Shown here: positions 28,314 to 38,504 of the stretch, piece after piece
How positions within the stretch are numbered: the stretch's first letter is position 1
Layout: each line of letters starts with the position of its first letter
Source: Comamonas sp. lk
GTDB taxonomy: Bacteria > Pseudomonadota > Gammaproteobacteria > Burkholderiales > Burkholderiaceae_C
Assembly (NCBI GenBank): GCA_945898115.1
Contig: CAMDHS010000002.1
Location: 1-42,648, forward strand
DNA: 42,648 bases
Reading direction: 5' to 3'
The notes under the pieces: generated by a model
What the model was told of the DNA's origin: nothing
Database searches by the model: none
The model's input: only the letters and a program-made list of their open reading frames with translations
Program-made: the position numbers and the translations under genes

Positions 28314-29534
28314 TCAGGCTCTGTTTTCGGGGATTTCAAATAGCCCGGCCGCACCCATGCCCCCGCCTATGCACATGCTGACCACGGCATAGCGGACCTT
28401 GCGCCGGCGCGCCTCCAGCAGCGCGTGGCCGACCAGGCGCGCGCCCGACATGCCAAAAGGGTGGCCGATGGCGATGGCGCCGCCGTTGACATTGAGCCGA
28501 TCGTCGGCGATGCCCAGGGTGTCGCGGCAGTGCAGCACCTGGCAGGCAAAGGCCTCGTTGATCTCCCACAGGCCGATGTCGGCCACCGTCAGGCCGTGGC
28601 GCTGCAGCAGTTTGGGAATGGCAAAGACCGGGCCAATGCCCATCTCGTCGGCGCCACAACCGGCCACGGCCATGCCCCGGTAGGTGCCCAAGGGCGTGAG
28701 GCCGCGCTCGCGCGCCTGGCTGGCGCGCATCATGACGCAGGCGCTGGCGCCGTCTGAGAGCTGCGAGGCATTGCCCGCCGTGATGAACTCGCCGGCCGGC
28801 GCCCAGGAGCCACCGTTCCAGACCGGGGCCAGTTTGGCCAAGCTTTGGGCGCTGGTGTCGGCGCGGTTGCCCTCGTCTTTGCGCAGGGTGACACTTTCGC
28901 TGCCAGTGACGTTGCCTTCCTTGTCGTAGAGCAGTTTGCTGGTGGTCAGGGGCACAATTTCTTCGTCAAACAGGCCTTGTTCCTGGGCTGCGGCGGTGCG
29001 CTGCTGGCTGCGCAGGGCGTAGTCGTCTTGGGCCTGGCGGCTGATTTGGTAGCGTCGGCTGACCACTTCGGCGGTCTCGATCATTTGGATATAGGCGTCG
29101 GGCGCGCGGTCGAGGACCGACTGCGATTGGGCGCGGTAGGCGTTTTTGTGCTTGTTTTGCACCAGTGAAATCGACTCCAAGCCGCCGGCCACGGCAATGT
29201 CCATTTCGCCGGTCATGATGCCCTTGGCGGCTGTGGCGATGCTCATGAGGCCGGAGCTGCACATGCGGTCTATCGTCATGCCGCTGACGGTCTCAGGCAG
29301 GCCGGCGGTGTACACGCACAGGCGGCCCAGGTTGTAGCCCTGGTTGCCCTGCTGGGCGGCGATGCCCAGAATGACATCGTCCACCTCGTGTCCGTCGACA
29401 CCGGCTTTGGCCAAGGCCGCAGCGATCACATGGCCGCCGAGCACGGGCGCGTCGGTGTCGTTAAAAGCGCCCCGGTAGGCTTTGCCGATGGGCGTGCGGG
29501 CGGTGGAGACGATGACGGCTTCGTGCAGGGACAT
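28314..29534 (-). CDS. Acetyl-CoA acetyltransferase/3-ketoacyl-CoA thiolase
   Basis: 406 aa; [60 protein letters not shown]. Confidence 0.92.
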   Translation of the reverse strand: MSLHEAVIVSTARTPIGKAYRGAFNDTDAPVLGGHVIAAALAKAGVDGHEVDDVILGIAAQQGNQGYNLGRLCVYTAGLPETVSGMTIDRMCSSGLMSIATAAKGIMTGEMDIAVAGGLESISLVQNKHKNAYRAQSQSVLDRAPDAYIQMIETAEVVSRRYQISRQAQDDYALRSQQRTAAAQEQGLFDEEIVPLTTSKLLYDKEGNVTGSESVTLRKDEGNRADTSAQSLAKLAPVWNGGSWAPAGEFITAGNASQLSDGASACVMMRASQARERGLTPLGTYRGMAVAGCGADEMGIGPVFAIPKLLQRHGLTVADIGLWEINEAFACQVLHCRDTLGIADDRLNVNGGAIAIGHPFGMSGARLVGHALLEARRRKVRYAVVSMCIGGGMGAAGLFEIPENRA

Positions 29535-29564
29535 GGTGGTGCTCTCGGAAAATCTTGTTGTGGG

Positions 29565-30029
29565 TCAGAAATACAGGCGGCTGATGGTGTCGGCCACGCA
29601 GCCAGGCTTGGGTGCGTTCTCAATCTCGACCGTGATGCGCACCACCATCTGCACGCCGCCATCGGCCAAGGCCTTGGCCTCGGTCAGCAGGCCCTGGCCC
29701 CGGATGCGCGCGCCTACCGGCACGGGCGAGGGGAAGCGCAATTTGTCGCAGCCGTAGTTCACGCCCATGCGCAGGCCTTCGTAGCGCACCAATTGGGGCA
29801 GAAATAAATTGGCCAAGGCCAGCGTCAAATAGCCGTGTGCGATGCACACGCCAAAGGGACCGGCCTGGGCACGCACCGGATCGACATGGATCCATTGGTG
29901 GTCGCCGGTGGCGGCGGCAAAGGTGTCGATGCGCTGCTGATCGATCTGCAGCCAGTCGGTGTGGCCCAGCGCCAGGCCTTGGGCCTGCACAACGCTGTCC
30001 ACCGAGTCAAAGCTTATGGGGCTCTGCAT
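29565..30029 (-). CDS. MaoC-family (R)-specific enoyl-CoA hydratase
   Basis: 154 aa; IDTFAAATGDHQWIHVDPVRAQAGPFGVCIAHGYLTLAL. Confidence 0.9.
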   Translation of the reverse strand: MQSPISFDSVDSVVQAQGLALGHTDWLQIDQQRIDTFAAATGDHQWIHVDPVRAQAGPFGVCIAHGYLTLALANLFLPQLVRYEGLRMGVNYGCDKLRFPSPVPVGARIRGQGLLTEAKALADGGVQMVVRITVEIENAPKPGCVADTISRLYF

Positions 30030-30043
30030 GTGAATGCCCCTGT

Positions 30044-30829
30044 TTAGGCCCGCTGCGAGCTGACCGAAATCACCTCACCGGTCATGTAGGAGGAGTAGTC
30101 GCTGGCCAAAAACACCATCACATTGGCCACTTCCCAGGGCTCGGCGGCGCGGCCAAAGGCTTCGCGCGCCGAGAGCTGGTCCAGCAGCTCCTGGGGCGCT
30201 GATTTTTTGAGGAAGGCGTGGATCGCAATCGAGGGCGCCACCGCATTGATGCGGATGCCAAACTCGGCCGCCTCTAATGCGGCGCAGCGGGTCAGCGCCA
30301 TCACGCCGGCTTTTGCGGCGGCGTAGTGGGCCTGCTCGGCCTGGGCGCGCCAGCCCAGTACCGAGGCGTTGTTGATGATGACGCCGCGCCCGCGCGGCTG
30401 CATCACTGCCAGGGCGGCGCGCATCATGCGGAAGGTGCCGGTCAGCGTCACACCGATGACCTGGTCCCACTCCTGGTCCGCCATGTCCACCACTTTTTGG
30501 CTGCTGCCCAGGCCCGCGTTGTTTACCAGCACGTCGATGCCATCCATGGCTTGGTCGGCTTCGCTGACCAAGGCGCTGACCTGGTCTTGGGCGCTGACAT
30601 TGCACATCCGGGTGTAGACCGCTTGTAAACCGGTCTCCTCGCGGATGGTTTGCGCAGCCGTGGCCAGGCGTTTTTCGTGGACGTCAGAGATAAACAAGGC
30701 GCGGCAGCCTTCCTCGGCTGCGCGTTTGGCCATGGCAAAGCCGATGCCAGCGCCTGCGGCGGCGGTGACTAAGACCGATTTGCCGCGCAGCAAGCCGTGC
30801 GGCGCAAGGTAGGTGGGGGCTGTTTGCAT
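30044..30829 (-). CDS. Short-chain dehydrogenase/reductase (IpdF-like candidate)
   Basis: 261 aa from MQTAPTYLAPHGLLRGKSVLVTAAAGAGIG; HYAAAKAGVMALTRCAALEAAEFGIRINAVAPSIA. Confidence 0.83.
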   Translation of the reverse strand: MQTAPTYLAPHGLLRGKSVLVTAAAGAGIGFAMAKRAAEEGCRALFISDVHEKRLATAAQTIREETGLQAVYTRMCNVSAQDQVSALVSEADQAMDGIDVLVNNAGLGSSQKVVDMADQEWDQVIGVTLTGTFRMMRAALAVMQPRGRGVIINNASVLGWRAQAEQAHYAAAKAGVMALTRCAALEAAEFGIRINAVAPSIAIHAFLKKSAPQELLDQLSAREAFGRAAEPWEVANVMVFLASDYSSYMTGEVISVSSQRA

Positions 30830-30870
30830 AGGGGGTGATTTCCGAAAAAAGTAATAGGTCGTGCCGCGCT

Positions 30871-32340
30871 TTACAGCGGCGCGCGCCGATGCGCCCAAGG
30901 GTGTGCCGCCTCCAACTGCGCGGCCAACGCCAGCAGGCAGGCCTCTTGCCCATAGCCGCCGGCAAAGTGCGCCCCAAAAGGCATGGCCGCCGCGTTCCAG
31001 TGCAGGGGCACCGACATGGCCGGGTGCCCGCTCATATTAAAAAGCGCGGTAAAGGGCGAAGCCATCATGGCGGACTGAACAAAGGACTCGTAAGCCTGGT
31101 CCAGCGACATCGCTCCCAGGGCGGGGGCGGGCGCGGCGGTGACCGGGCTCAAGATGACATCAAAGCCTTCGAAGAACAAATCCAGCGTGCGCCCGGCGGT
31201 GTCAAAGGCCTGGCGCGCCTGGAACACCTGCTCGGCGCGGTAGCCCTGGGCCAGTTGCAGGCTGCGCCAGTTCAGGGGCTCGAACTCCTCTTCGCGGGCG
31301 CTGCGGCCCAGCACGGCTTCGCGGGCGCGCACGCTGCTAAGCATGCCGGTGGCGGTTGCCACGCCCATGCCTTGGAACAGCTCGCCCACCGCAAGTGTGG
31401 GCTGCGCCACTTCGACCTTGTGGCCCAGGGCCTCGCAGCAGGCGGCGGCAAACTGTGCGGCGGCCAAGCAGTCTGGGTGCACCGGCATGCCGAAGGGGTT
31501 GTTCAGCATCAGGGCGATGCGCAGGCGAGCCGGTGGCCGGGCGATGGCCTGCAACAGGTCGTGCACCGGCGGTCGGGTACGGCTGCCGGCCTCGGGGCCT
31601 TGGCTAATTTGCAGAAACAGCGCGCTGTCTCGCACGGTGCGGCTGATGACGTTTTGCGAGGACAGGCCCATCCAGCCTTCTTGTATTTTGGGGCCCATGG
31701 GCACACGCCCCCGGCTGGGCTTGAGGCCAAACACGCCGCAATGTGAGGCAGGAATGCGGATGGAGCCGCCACCATCGCTGGCATGGGCCACAGGCACGAT
31801 GCCGCTGGCCACCGCCACCGCTGCGCCGCCCGAGGAGCCGCCTGCGCTGAGCTCGCGGCTCCATGGGTTGCGCGTGAGGCCAAAGAGGCGCGATTCGGTG
31901 GTGGCGGTTTGCCCAAACTCTGGGGTGGTGGTTTTGCCAAAGATATTGAGCCCGGCGCTGCGGTAGCGCTGCACCAAAGTCGAGTCGTGGTCGGCCACCG
32001 CGTCTTTAAAAAATGCACAGCCCTGGGTGGTGATGGTGCCTTGGAGCGCCAGGCCCAGGTCTTTGAGCAAAAAGGGCACGCCACTGAGCGGGGCCAGCGT
32101 TACATCATCTTGCCGCTGTGCGGCGCTGCGCGCACCCAGGCGTGCGGCTTCGGCCCGGGCCATCTCAAAATGGGTCATGGCAATCGCGTTGAGCGCTCGG
32201 GCGCGCTCCAACCGGGCAATGGCAGCCTCCAGCACTTCGCTGGGGTGCAGCTCGCCGCTGGCCATGAGTCCCGCCAGCGCGGTGGCATCAAGGCGCTCGT
32301 AGTCGGGCAAGGGCAAATCGCTTGGCGGGGAGGGGGCCAT
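30871..32340 (-). CDS. Amidase-signature family hydrolase
   Basis: 489 aa; PFLLKDLGLALQGTITTQGCAFFKD (catalytic Lys region) and AGGSSGGAAVAVASGIVPVAHASDGGGSIRIPASHCGVFGLKPSRGRV. Confidence 0.9.
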   Translation of the reverse strand: MAPSPPSDLPLPDYERLDATALAGLMASGELHPSEVLEAAIARLERARALNAIAMTHFEMARAEAARLGARSAAQRQDDVTLAPLSGVPFLLKDLGLALQGTITTQGCAFFKDAVADHDSTLVQRYRSAGLNIFGKTTTPEFGQTATTESRLFGLTRNPWSRELSAGGSSGGAAVAVASGIVPVAHASDGGGSIRIPASHCGVFGLKPSRGRVPMGPKIQEGWMGLSSQNVISRTVRDSALFLQISQGPEAGSRTRPPVHDLLQAIARPPARLRIALMLNNPFGMPVHPDCLAAAQFAAACCEALGHKVEVAQPTLAVGELFQGMGVATATGMLSSVRAREAVLGRSAREEEFEPLNWRSLQLAQGYRAEQVFQARQAFDTAGRTLDLFFEGFDVILSPVTAAPAPALGAMSLDQAYESFVQSAMMASPFTALFNMSGHPAMSVPLHWNAAAMPFGAHFAGGYGQEACLLALAAQLEAAHPWAHRRAPL

Positions 32341-33219
32341 TTAGGCGCCCCAGACGCGCTGCGCTGGCACGCCGCGTTCGATCAGTTCGTCGATGACCGG
32401 GCCTAGCTCTGCGGGCAGCCAGCGGGCCTGCTTGTCCACGGTGGCATCGGTGCGCCAGCCGTCGCACAGGGAAATGCGCCCGCCCTGGCTCTCGAAAACT
32501 TTGCCAGTGATGTGCGCCGAGGCGCTGCTGCCCAGCCAGACCACCAGCGGCGCCACGTTGTCCGGGCCCCAGGCGTCAAAGCTGCCATCGCTGGGGGCTT
32601 TGACGGTCTCGGGCATGGCGCTTTCGGTCATGGCGGTGCGCGCGGCTGGGGCCAGGGCGTTGGCGGTGACGCCGTAGCGGGCCATCTCGACCGCTTGCAC
32701 CAGTGTGAGTGCGGCAATGCCGGCTTTGGCCGCCGCGTAGTTGGACTGGCCCACCGAGCCCTGCAAGCCCGCGCCTGAGCTGGTGTTGATGATGCGTGCG
32801 TCGGGCCGCTGGCCCGCTTTGCTCAGGTCGCGCCAGTGGCGGCCTAAGGTGTTGGCGAGGCAAAAATGGCCTTTGAGGTGCACGCGCATGACCTGGTCCC
32901 AGTCGTCTTCACTCAGGCTGATGAACATGCGGTCGCGCAAGATGCCGGCGTTGTTGACCAGCACATGCACCGCCCCAAACGCCTGCAAGGCCTGCGCCAC
33001 GATGGACTGCGCGCCTTGCATGCTGGTGATGTCATCGCTGTTGGCAATCGCCTGGCCGCCTAGCGCGCTGATTTCTTGGGCCACAGACTCTGCGGCGTCC
33101 AGCCGGATGTCGTTGACCAGCACCTGCGCGCCCTCGGCTGCAAAGGCTAAGGCATAGGAGCGGCCCAGACCGCTGCCCGCGCCGGTGATGATGACGCAGC
33201 GTTGTTCGCAAAGCAGCAT
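32341..33219 (-). CDS. Short-chain dehydrogenase (HSD17B4-like 3-hydroxyacyl-CoA dehydrogenase)
   Basis: 292 aa; VIITGAGSGLGRSYALAFAAEGAQVLVNDI, LVNNAGILRDRMF, NYAAAKAGIAALT. Confidence 0.87.
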   Translation of the reverse strand: MLLCEQRCVIITGAGSGLGRSYALAFAAEGAQVLVNDIRLDAAESVAQEISALGGQAIANSDDITSMQGAQSIVAQALQAFGAVHVLVNNAGILRDRMFISLSEDDWDQVMRVHLKGHFCLANTLGRHWRDLSKAGQRPDARIINTSSGAGLQGSVGQSNYAAAKAGIAALTLVQAVEMARYGVTANALAPAARTAMTESAMPETVKAPSDGSFDAWGPDNVAPLVVWLGSSASAHITGKVFESQGGRISLCDGWRTDATVDKQARWLPAELGPVIDELIERGVPAQRVWGA

Positions 33220-33223
33220 GGTT

Positions 33224-34375
33224 TTACAGCCTCTCCAAAATAGTCACATTGGCTTGGCCGCCGCCTTCGCACATGGTTTGCAGGCCGTAGTGCCCGCCCG
33301 TGCGTTCGAGTTCGTGCAGCAAAGTGGTCATCAGCTTGGCGCCGGATGCGCCCAAGGGGTGGCCCAGCGCCAAGGCGCCGCCGTTGACGTTGGTGCGGGC
33401 GTGGTCGTAGCCGGTCTCGTGCATCCAGGCCATGACCACCGAGGCAAAGGCTTCGTTGATTTCCACCAGATCCATGTCTTGCATCTTCATGCCGGATTTT
33501 TTCAGGGCATGGGCGGTGGCCGCTATCGGAGCGGTGAGGTGCCAAATGGGGTCGTCGGCGCGCACGCTTAAGTGCGCAATGCGGGCGCGGGGCTTGAGCT
33601 TGTAGCGGTGCAGCGCGGCCTCAGACACGATCAACAGCGCGCTGGCGGCGTCGCAGGTGCTGCTGGAAACGGCAGCGGTGATCTTGGGGTAGGTCGGGTC
33701 CACCGGCGCCAAAGTAGCGAGCTTTTCCAAGGTGCTGGCGCGCGCCGTTTCGTCCATGCGAAAGTCGCCATAGGGCAGGATTTCGCGGACAAAGCGGCCC
33801 TCGGCCATAGCGCGCAGGGCCCGGTCGTGGCTTTCTTTGGCGAACACTTCCATGGCCTCGCGCGACAAATTCCAATGGTCTGCGATGCGTTGGGCGGCGT
33901 AAAACTGGTTGACCGGCGCATTGCCAAAGCGTGCCTGCCAGCCAATGCTCTCGGCAAAAGGCGTGCTAAAGCCCAGCGGCTGGCCCGCCAGCATGGCCGA
34001 GCCGATGGGAATGCTGCTCATGGTTTGCACGCCGCCGGCCAGCACCACGTCTTGCGTGCCGCTCATGACGGCCTGGGCGGCAAAGTGCACCGCTTGCTGC
34101 GAGGAGCCGCACTGGCGGTCTACCGTGGTGCCGGGCACACTCAAAGGCATGCCAGCGGCCAGCCAGGAGGTGCGGGCGATGTCGCCCGCCAGCGCACCGA
34201 TGGTGTCCACGCAGCCAAAGATGACGTCGTCATAGTCGGCTGGCGGAATGTCGTTGCGCTCGACCAGCGCCTTGATCACATGGGCGCCCAAATCGGCGCC
34301 GTGCACATGGGCCAGCGAGCCCCGGCGTTTGCCGGTGGGTGTGCGCAAGGCATCAACAATATAGGCTTGGGGCAT
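33224..34375 (-). CDS. Acetyl-CoA acetyltransferase/thiolase (FadA-like)
   Basis: 383 aa; [77 protein letters not shown]. Confidence 0.92.
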   Translation of the reverse strand: MPQAYIVDALRTPTGKRRGSLAHVHGADLGAHVIKALVERNDIPPADYDDVIFGCVDTIGALAGDIARTSWLAAGMPLSVPGTTVDRQCGSSQQAVHFAAQAVMSGTQDVVLAGGVQTMSSIPIGSAMLAGQPLGFSTPFAESIGWQARFGNAPVNQFYAAQRIADHWNLSREAMEVFAKESHDRALRAMAEGRFVREILPYGDFRMDETARASTLEKLATLAPVDPTYPKITAAVSSSTCDAASALLIVSEAALHRYKLKPRARIAHLSVRADDPIWHLTAPIAATAHALKKSGMKMQDMDLVEINEAFASVVMAWMHETGYDHARTNVNGGALALGHPLGASGAKLMTTLLHELERTGGHYGLQTMCEGGGQANVTILERL

Positions 34376-34387
34376 ATGAAACTTGGG

Positions 34388-35455
34388 TTAAGCGGCTTGG
34401 GCAAAAGCTGCCGGGCGCGCGGGCGATTCGAGCAATGCGCTGCACAGACGGGCCTGGTGGTAGGCGCGGTCGCCCCAGGCCGAGTCCAGCGCCCAGGCGC
34501 GTTTCATGAACATTTGCAGGTCGACTTCCCAGGTGTAGCCCATGGCGCCGTGCACCTGAATGCCCTTGCGCGCGGCCAGCAGCGCGGCCTCGCCGCAGAC
34601 CAGCTTGGCGTGCGATACCAGCGCCGCCAGGCCCGGCTCGCCGTGTTCCAGGGCATACACAGCGCGGTACAGCACTGGCTTGGCAAATTCAATTTTGGTC
34701 ACCACATCGGCCAGGTGGTGTTTGACGGCTTGGAAGGAGCCAATCGGCTTGCCAAACTGGGTGCGCTGCGCGGCGTAGTCCACCGAGACGTTGAGCATGC
34801 GTTGGGCCAGGCCGATCAATTGACCGGCCACGCACAGCGCGCCGCGCTCTTGGCTTGCGTCCCACAAGGCTTGGCCGCTGGCCCCAGCGGCGATCAATGT
34901 GGCGGGGCCTGGTGTCCATTGCACTGCGCCCAAGCGGCGCGAGGCGTCAATGCTGCGGTGCTGCGTCACCGTGACCGCGTCGCGCGCCACGGCGTGCAAG
35001 TCCAGGCCTTGGGGCGTGGGGTGGGCCAGCAAGAGCACATCGGCCAAGTGGGCGTCAGCCACCAGCGGGTTGATCGGGTGACCCAGCGCAATGCGGCAGG
35101 TGCCGTCGGCAATGCGGGGCAGCCAGTTGTCGCGCAAAGCGTGACCTTGAGGCAGGGCGCACAACAGACCGGCGGCGAGGTAGGCGGTATCGGCCAGCGA
35201 ATCGGGAATGGCAAAGTAACCCAACTCCTGGGTCATGAGCGCCCAGGCCACATCGCCCATGCCCATGCCGCCGTCGGCTTCGGGCACCGACAGGGCCGTA
35301 AGGCCCTGGGCGGCGATTTTGCTGCGCATCTCGGGCGAGCGGCCCGAGTCGGTTTCCCAGATTTCGCGCAGCATTTCGGGTGCCGCTTCGGTCATGAGAA
35401 AGCGGCTGACCGCGTCGCGGAATAGCAGTTCGTCTTTGCTGAAGGTGAAGTCCAT
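34388..35455 (-). CDS. Acyl-CoA dehydrogenase, HGAMG-type subunit
   Basis: 355 aa; MDFTFSKDELLFRDAVSRFL, IQVHGAMGYTWEVDLQMFMKRAWAL. Confidence 0.87.
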   Translation of the reverse strand: MDFTFSKDELLFRDAVSRFLMTEAAPEMLREIWETDSGRSPEMRSKIAAQGLTALSVPEADGGMGMGDVAWALMTQELGYFAIPDSLADTAYLAAGLLCALPQGHALRDNWLPRIADGTCRIALGHPINPLVADAHLADVLLLAHPTPQGLDLHAVARDAVTVTQHRSIDASRRLGAVQWTPGPATLIAAGASGQALWDASQERGALCVAGQLIGLAQRMLNVSVDYAAQRTQFGKPIGSFQAVKHHLADVVTKIEFAKPVLYRAVYALEHGEPGLAALVSHAKLVCGEAALLAARKGIQVHGAMGYTWEVDLQMFMKRAWALDSAWGDRAYHQARLCSALLESPARPAAFAQAA

Positions 35456-35469
35456 GGTGGCGTCCCCGA

Positions 35470-36630
35470 TCAGTTTTTAGGCAGGCCAAGCAAGCGCTCG
35501 GCGATGATGTTGCGTTGGATTTCGTTGCTGCCGGCGTAAATCGGGCCGGCTTGGGCAAACAAAAATCCTTCCAGCCAGTCGTGCACCAGCGGGTCGTCGC
35601 AGAGTTCGGCGCGCGCGCCCAAAATGCGCATGGCCGTCTCGTGCAGCAACAAGTCCAGCTCGGACCAGAAGATTTTGTTGGTACTCGACTCCGCGCCGAT
35701 CTTGGCGCCGCCTTGCAGCCGCCCCACCGTGTGGTACGAGGCCAGCGTGTAGGCCTGCGCGGCCATCCAGGCGCGCATGACAGCGTCGCGGATCGAGGGG
35801 TCGTGGGCCAGCGTGTCCTGGTGACTTTGGTACAGGGCGATGAGTTTGTCGGCAGTGCGCTGGTAGCGCGCGGGTGAGCGCAGCAGCAAAGCGCGCTCAA
35901 AACCGGCTGTGGCCATGGCCACGCTCCAGCCCTGGCCTTCGCTACCCAGGCGGTTCTCGATGGGCACCTGCACGTTGTCAAAAAATACCTCGGCAAACGC
36001 CTCTTTGCCATTGAGCGCGCGGATCGGGCGAATGGTGATGCCCGGCGCGTCCAGCGGCACCAGCAGATAGCTCAGGCCATGGTGGCGGCTGGAGTGGGGG
36101 TCGCTGCGGAAAAGGCCAAACAACCAGTTGGCAAACACCGCGCGGGTGGACCAGGTCTTTTGGCCGTTGAGCACATAGTGGTCGCCAGCGGCATTAAGCA
36201 GGGCGCGGCTGCTGATATTGGCCATGTCCGAGCCGGCATTGGGCTCGCTCCAGCCTTGGGCCCACATGTCGTCGCAGCGGGCCATGCGTGGCAAAAAGCG
36301 CTCTTTTTGGGCGGTGGTGCCAAACTCCATCAAGGTCGGGCCGAGCAACAAAATACCGTTTTGGTTGATGCGCAGCGGGCAGTCGGCGCGGGCGTACTCT
36401 TCCTCAAAAATCAGCCACTCGACCAGGTCGCTGCCGCGCCCGCCCAACTCTTTGGGCCAAGTGACGCTGCTCCAGCCGCCTCGGGCCAGGCAGGCCTCCC
36501 ATTGGCGGTGTTGCTCGAAACCCTCACGGGTGTCGTAGCTCGCCAGGGGGCTGCGCGGCGCGTTGGCTTGCAACCAGGCGCGCACTTCGGCGCGAAACGC
36601 ATTTTGTTCGGGGGTGTAGCTGAGCTGCAT
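35470..36630 (-). CDS. Acyl-CoA dehydrogenase, SNEIQ-type partner subunit
   Basis: 386 aa; GWSEPNAGSDMANISSRAL, C-terminal GPIYAGSNEIQRNIIAERLLGLPKN. Confidence 0.88.
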   Translation of the reverse strand: MQLSYTPEQNAFRAEVRAWLQANAPRSPLASYDTREGFEQHRQWEACLARGGWSSVTWPKELGGRGSDLVEWLIFEEEYARADCPLRINQNGILLLGPTLMEFGTTAQKERFLPRMARCDDMWAQGWSEPNAGSDMANISSRALLNAAGDHYVLNGQKTWSTRAVFANWLFGLFRSDPHSSRHHGLSYLLVPLDAPGITIRPIRALNGKEAFAEVFFDNVQVPIENRLGSEGQGWSVAMATAGFERALLLRSPARYQRTADKLIALYQSHQDTLAHDPSIRDAVMRAWMAAQAYTLASYHTVGRLQGGAKIGAESSTNKIFWSELDLLLHETAMRILGARAELCDDPLVHDWLEGFLFAQAGPIYAGSNEIQRNIIAERLLGLPKN

Positions 36631-36647
36631 GGCGGTCTCTTGGCTGG

Positions 36648-37403
36648 TCAGAACTTGGCGTCGCGCTTTTGGACAAAGGCGGTGCGGGTCTCGGTCGAAT
36701 CGGGGCTCATATAGGCTTGCAAGGTAAATCCTTGCTCCCAGCGGTATTTGGCCTCTAAGTTGCCGTCTTCGATGCCGGTAAGGGCCTCTTTGGCAATGCG
36801 GACCATGGCCGGGCTCTTGGCGGCAATTTTTGCGGCAATGCCCATGGCGGCATCGCGCAGTTGCTCGGGCGCGACCATGCGCTCGATAGCGCCCAAGCGC
36901 AGCGCCTCGGCCGCGCCAATCATCTCGCCGGTGAAAAACAGGTAGCGGGTTTTTTGCACGCCAAACATGCGCTGCAAATGCGCCGCCCCCCCCATGGCGC
37001 CGCGGTCCACTTCGGGCAGGCCAAAGCTGGCGTTGTCGGCTGCGATGACGATATCAGCGGCGCCGCACATACCAATACCCCCACCCAGCACAAAGCCGTG
37101 CACCGCCACAATGACCGGCACCGGGTTGAGGTGGATGGCTTTGAAAGTGGCGTAGTTGCCCGCGTTCACATGCACGATCAGGCTTGGGTCGGCGGCTAGT
37201 TCTTTGATGTCCACTCCTGCGCAAAAGCCCCGGCCCTGTGCCCGGATGACGATCACGCGCACGTCGGCGCGTCGGCCCAGCGCCTCGATCTCGGCGGCCA
37301 GGGCGTACCACCCGGCGCTATTGAGGGCGTTGACTGGCGGCGCGTCTAGGACGACTTCGGCCACGCCTTCGGCATGGACTGTGGATGAAAAAGGTGTAGA
37401 CAT
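36648..37403 (-). CDS. echA20: Enoyl-CoA hydratase family, EchA20-like ring-opening enzyme
   Basis: 251 aa; FCAGVDIKELAADPSLI, FVLGGGIGMCGAADIVIAADNASFGLPEVDRGAMGGAAHLQRMFG; adjacent to IpdC/IpdAB-like genes. Confidence 0.78.
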   Translation of the reverse strand: MSTPFSSTVHAEGVAEVVLDAPPVNALNSAGWYALAAEIEALGRRADVRVIVIRAQGRGFCAGVDIKELAADPSLIVHVNAGNYATFKAIHLNPVPVIVAVHGFVLGGGIGMCGAADIVIAADNASFGLPEVDRGAMGGAAHLQRMFGVQKTRYLFFTGEMIGAAEALRLGAIERMVAPEQLRDAAMGIAAKIAAKSPAMVRIAKEALTGIEDGNLEAKYRWEQGFTLQAYMSPDSTETRTAFVQKRDAKF

Positions 37404-37415
37404 GGCGGCCTGGGT

Positions 37416-38504
37416 TTAGGGTTGGTGCGGCGCAGCGGCCGGGAAGAGGGCGGCGCGTCGGGCCTGGGCCTGCGCCATGATGCCGGCAATGACGTGCTCG
37501 CACGATTGCAGCTCGCCAATGAGGGCGGCCACTTGGCCCGAAGACATCACGCCTTGGGCGGGTGCGCCATCGACCATGGAACGTTGCAGCAGCATGGGCG
37601 CACTGGCGGCCATCATGGTTTGGGCGGCGCTGCTGGCGTCTTCGCGCAGGCCTTGCCATAGCACGCGCAAAGCGTGGGCCAGCGTCATGCCGGTTTGGGC
37701 CTTCCACTGCAAAGCCAGGCGCAGCGCCAGGCCCAGGCGTTGCCAGGGCGGCGCGCGCTCGAGCATGCTGAGGTATTCGTTGGGAATCATGCGCTGGGGC
37801 ATGCCGTCCACAAGGTAGGAAATTTGGATCTTTTCCGGGTCGCGCGCCTGCAGGTAGCGTTCCAGTGTCACTGTGGGCACACCAGAGTCGCTGGTCATCA
37901 AAAAACGCGTACCCATGGCAATGCCCTGGGCGCCGTAGGCCAGCGCCGCTACCAGGCCGCGCCCGTCGTAAAAGCCACCAGCGGCCACAACCGGCACTGC
38001 TACGGCATCGACCACCTGGGGCAGCAGCACCGTGGTGGGTACGGCGCCGGTGTGGCCGCCACCTTCGCCACCTTGCACGGTGATCACGTTGGCGCCCATC
38101 TCCACAGCTTTTTGTGCGTGCTTGAGCGCGCCCACCGTAGGCATGCAGACGATGCCCGCGTCACGCAAGCGGCCAATGGTTTTTTTGTCGGGCCCGCGTC
38201 CGTAGCTCACGGCACGCAGTTTGTGCTTGACGGCCAGGTCTAGCAACTGCTGCGCATTGGGCTGGAACATATGAAAGTTCAGGCCAAAAGGGCGGTCCCC
38301 GGTGAGCGTTTTCACGCGCAGGATTTCGGCCTCAACCTCGTCGGCGGCGATGGTGGCGCCCGCCAGAAAACCAAAGCCTCCGGCATTGGTGGTGGCTGCG
38401 ACCAGACTCGCGCCGGCCACCCATCCCATAGCCGTTTGGATGACTGGGTACTTGCAGCCCAGCAGCGCACACAAAGGAGTATCAAAACCGGCGGGGGTAC
38501 TCAC
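37416..38504 (-). CDS. ipdC: Nitronate monooxygenase-like flavoprotein, IpdC-like
   Basis: 362 aa; NPD/IMPDH-like barrel (TVQGGEGGGHTGAVPTTVLLPQVVDAVAVPVVAAGGFYDGRGLVAALAYGAQGIAMGTRFL) in ipdAB context. Confidence 0.82.
   Translation of the reverse strand: MSTPAGFDTPLCALLGCKYPVIQTAMGWVAGASLVAATTNAGGFGFLAGATIAADEVEAEILRVKTLTGDRPFGLNFHMFQPNAQQLLDLAVKHKLRAVSYGRGPDKKTIGRLRDAGIVCMPTVGALKHAQKAVEMGANVITVQGGEGGGHTGAVPTTVLLPQVVDAVAVPVVAAGGFYDGRGLVAALAYGAQGIAMGTRFLMTSDSGVPTVTLERYLQARDPEKIQISYLVDGMPQRMIPNEYLSMLERAPPWQRLGLALRLALQWKAQTGMTLAHALRVLWQGLREDASSAAQTMMAASAPMLLQRSMVDGAPAQGVMSSGQVAALIGELQSCEHVIAGIMAQAQARRAALFPAAAPHQP

Noticed and set aside
26922-28343. 473-aa plus-strand ORF opposite the luxR gene
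   Set aside because: Same shadow-ORF character; the LuxR HTH is unambiguous on the minus strand and the ORF would run through the operator region.
33572-35425. 617-aa plus-strand ORF antisense to thiolase and acyl-CoA dehydrogenase genes
   Set aside because: Composition (His, Gln, Gly, Arg, Ala rich, no family motifs) is that of a shadow ORF opposite high-GC coding genes; the minus-strand frames show clear conserved families.
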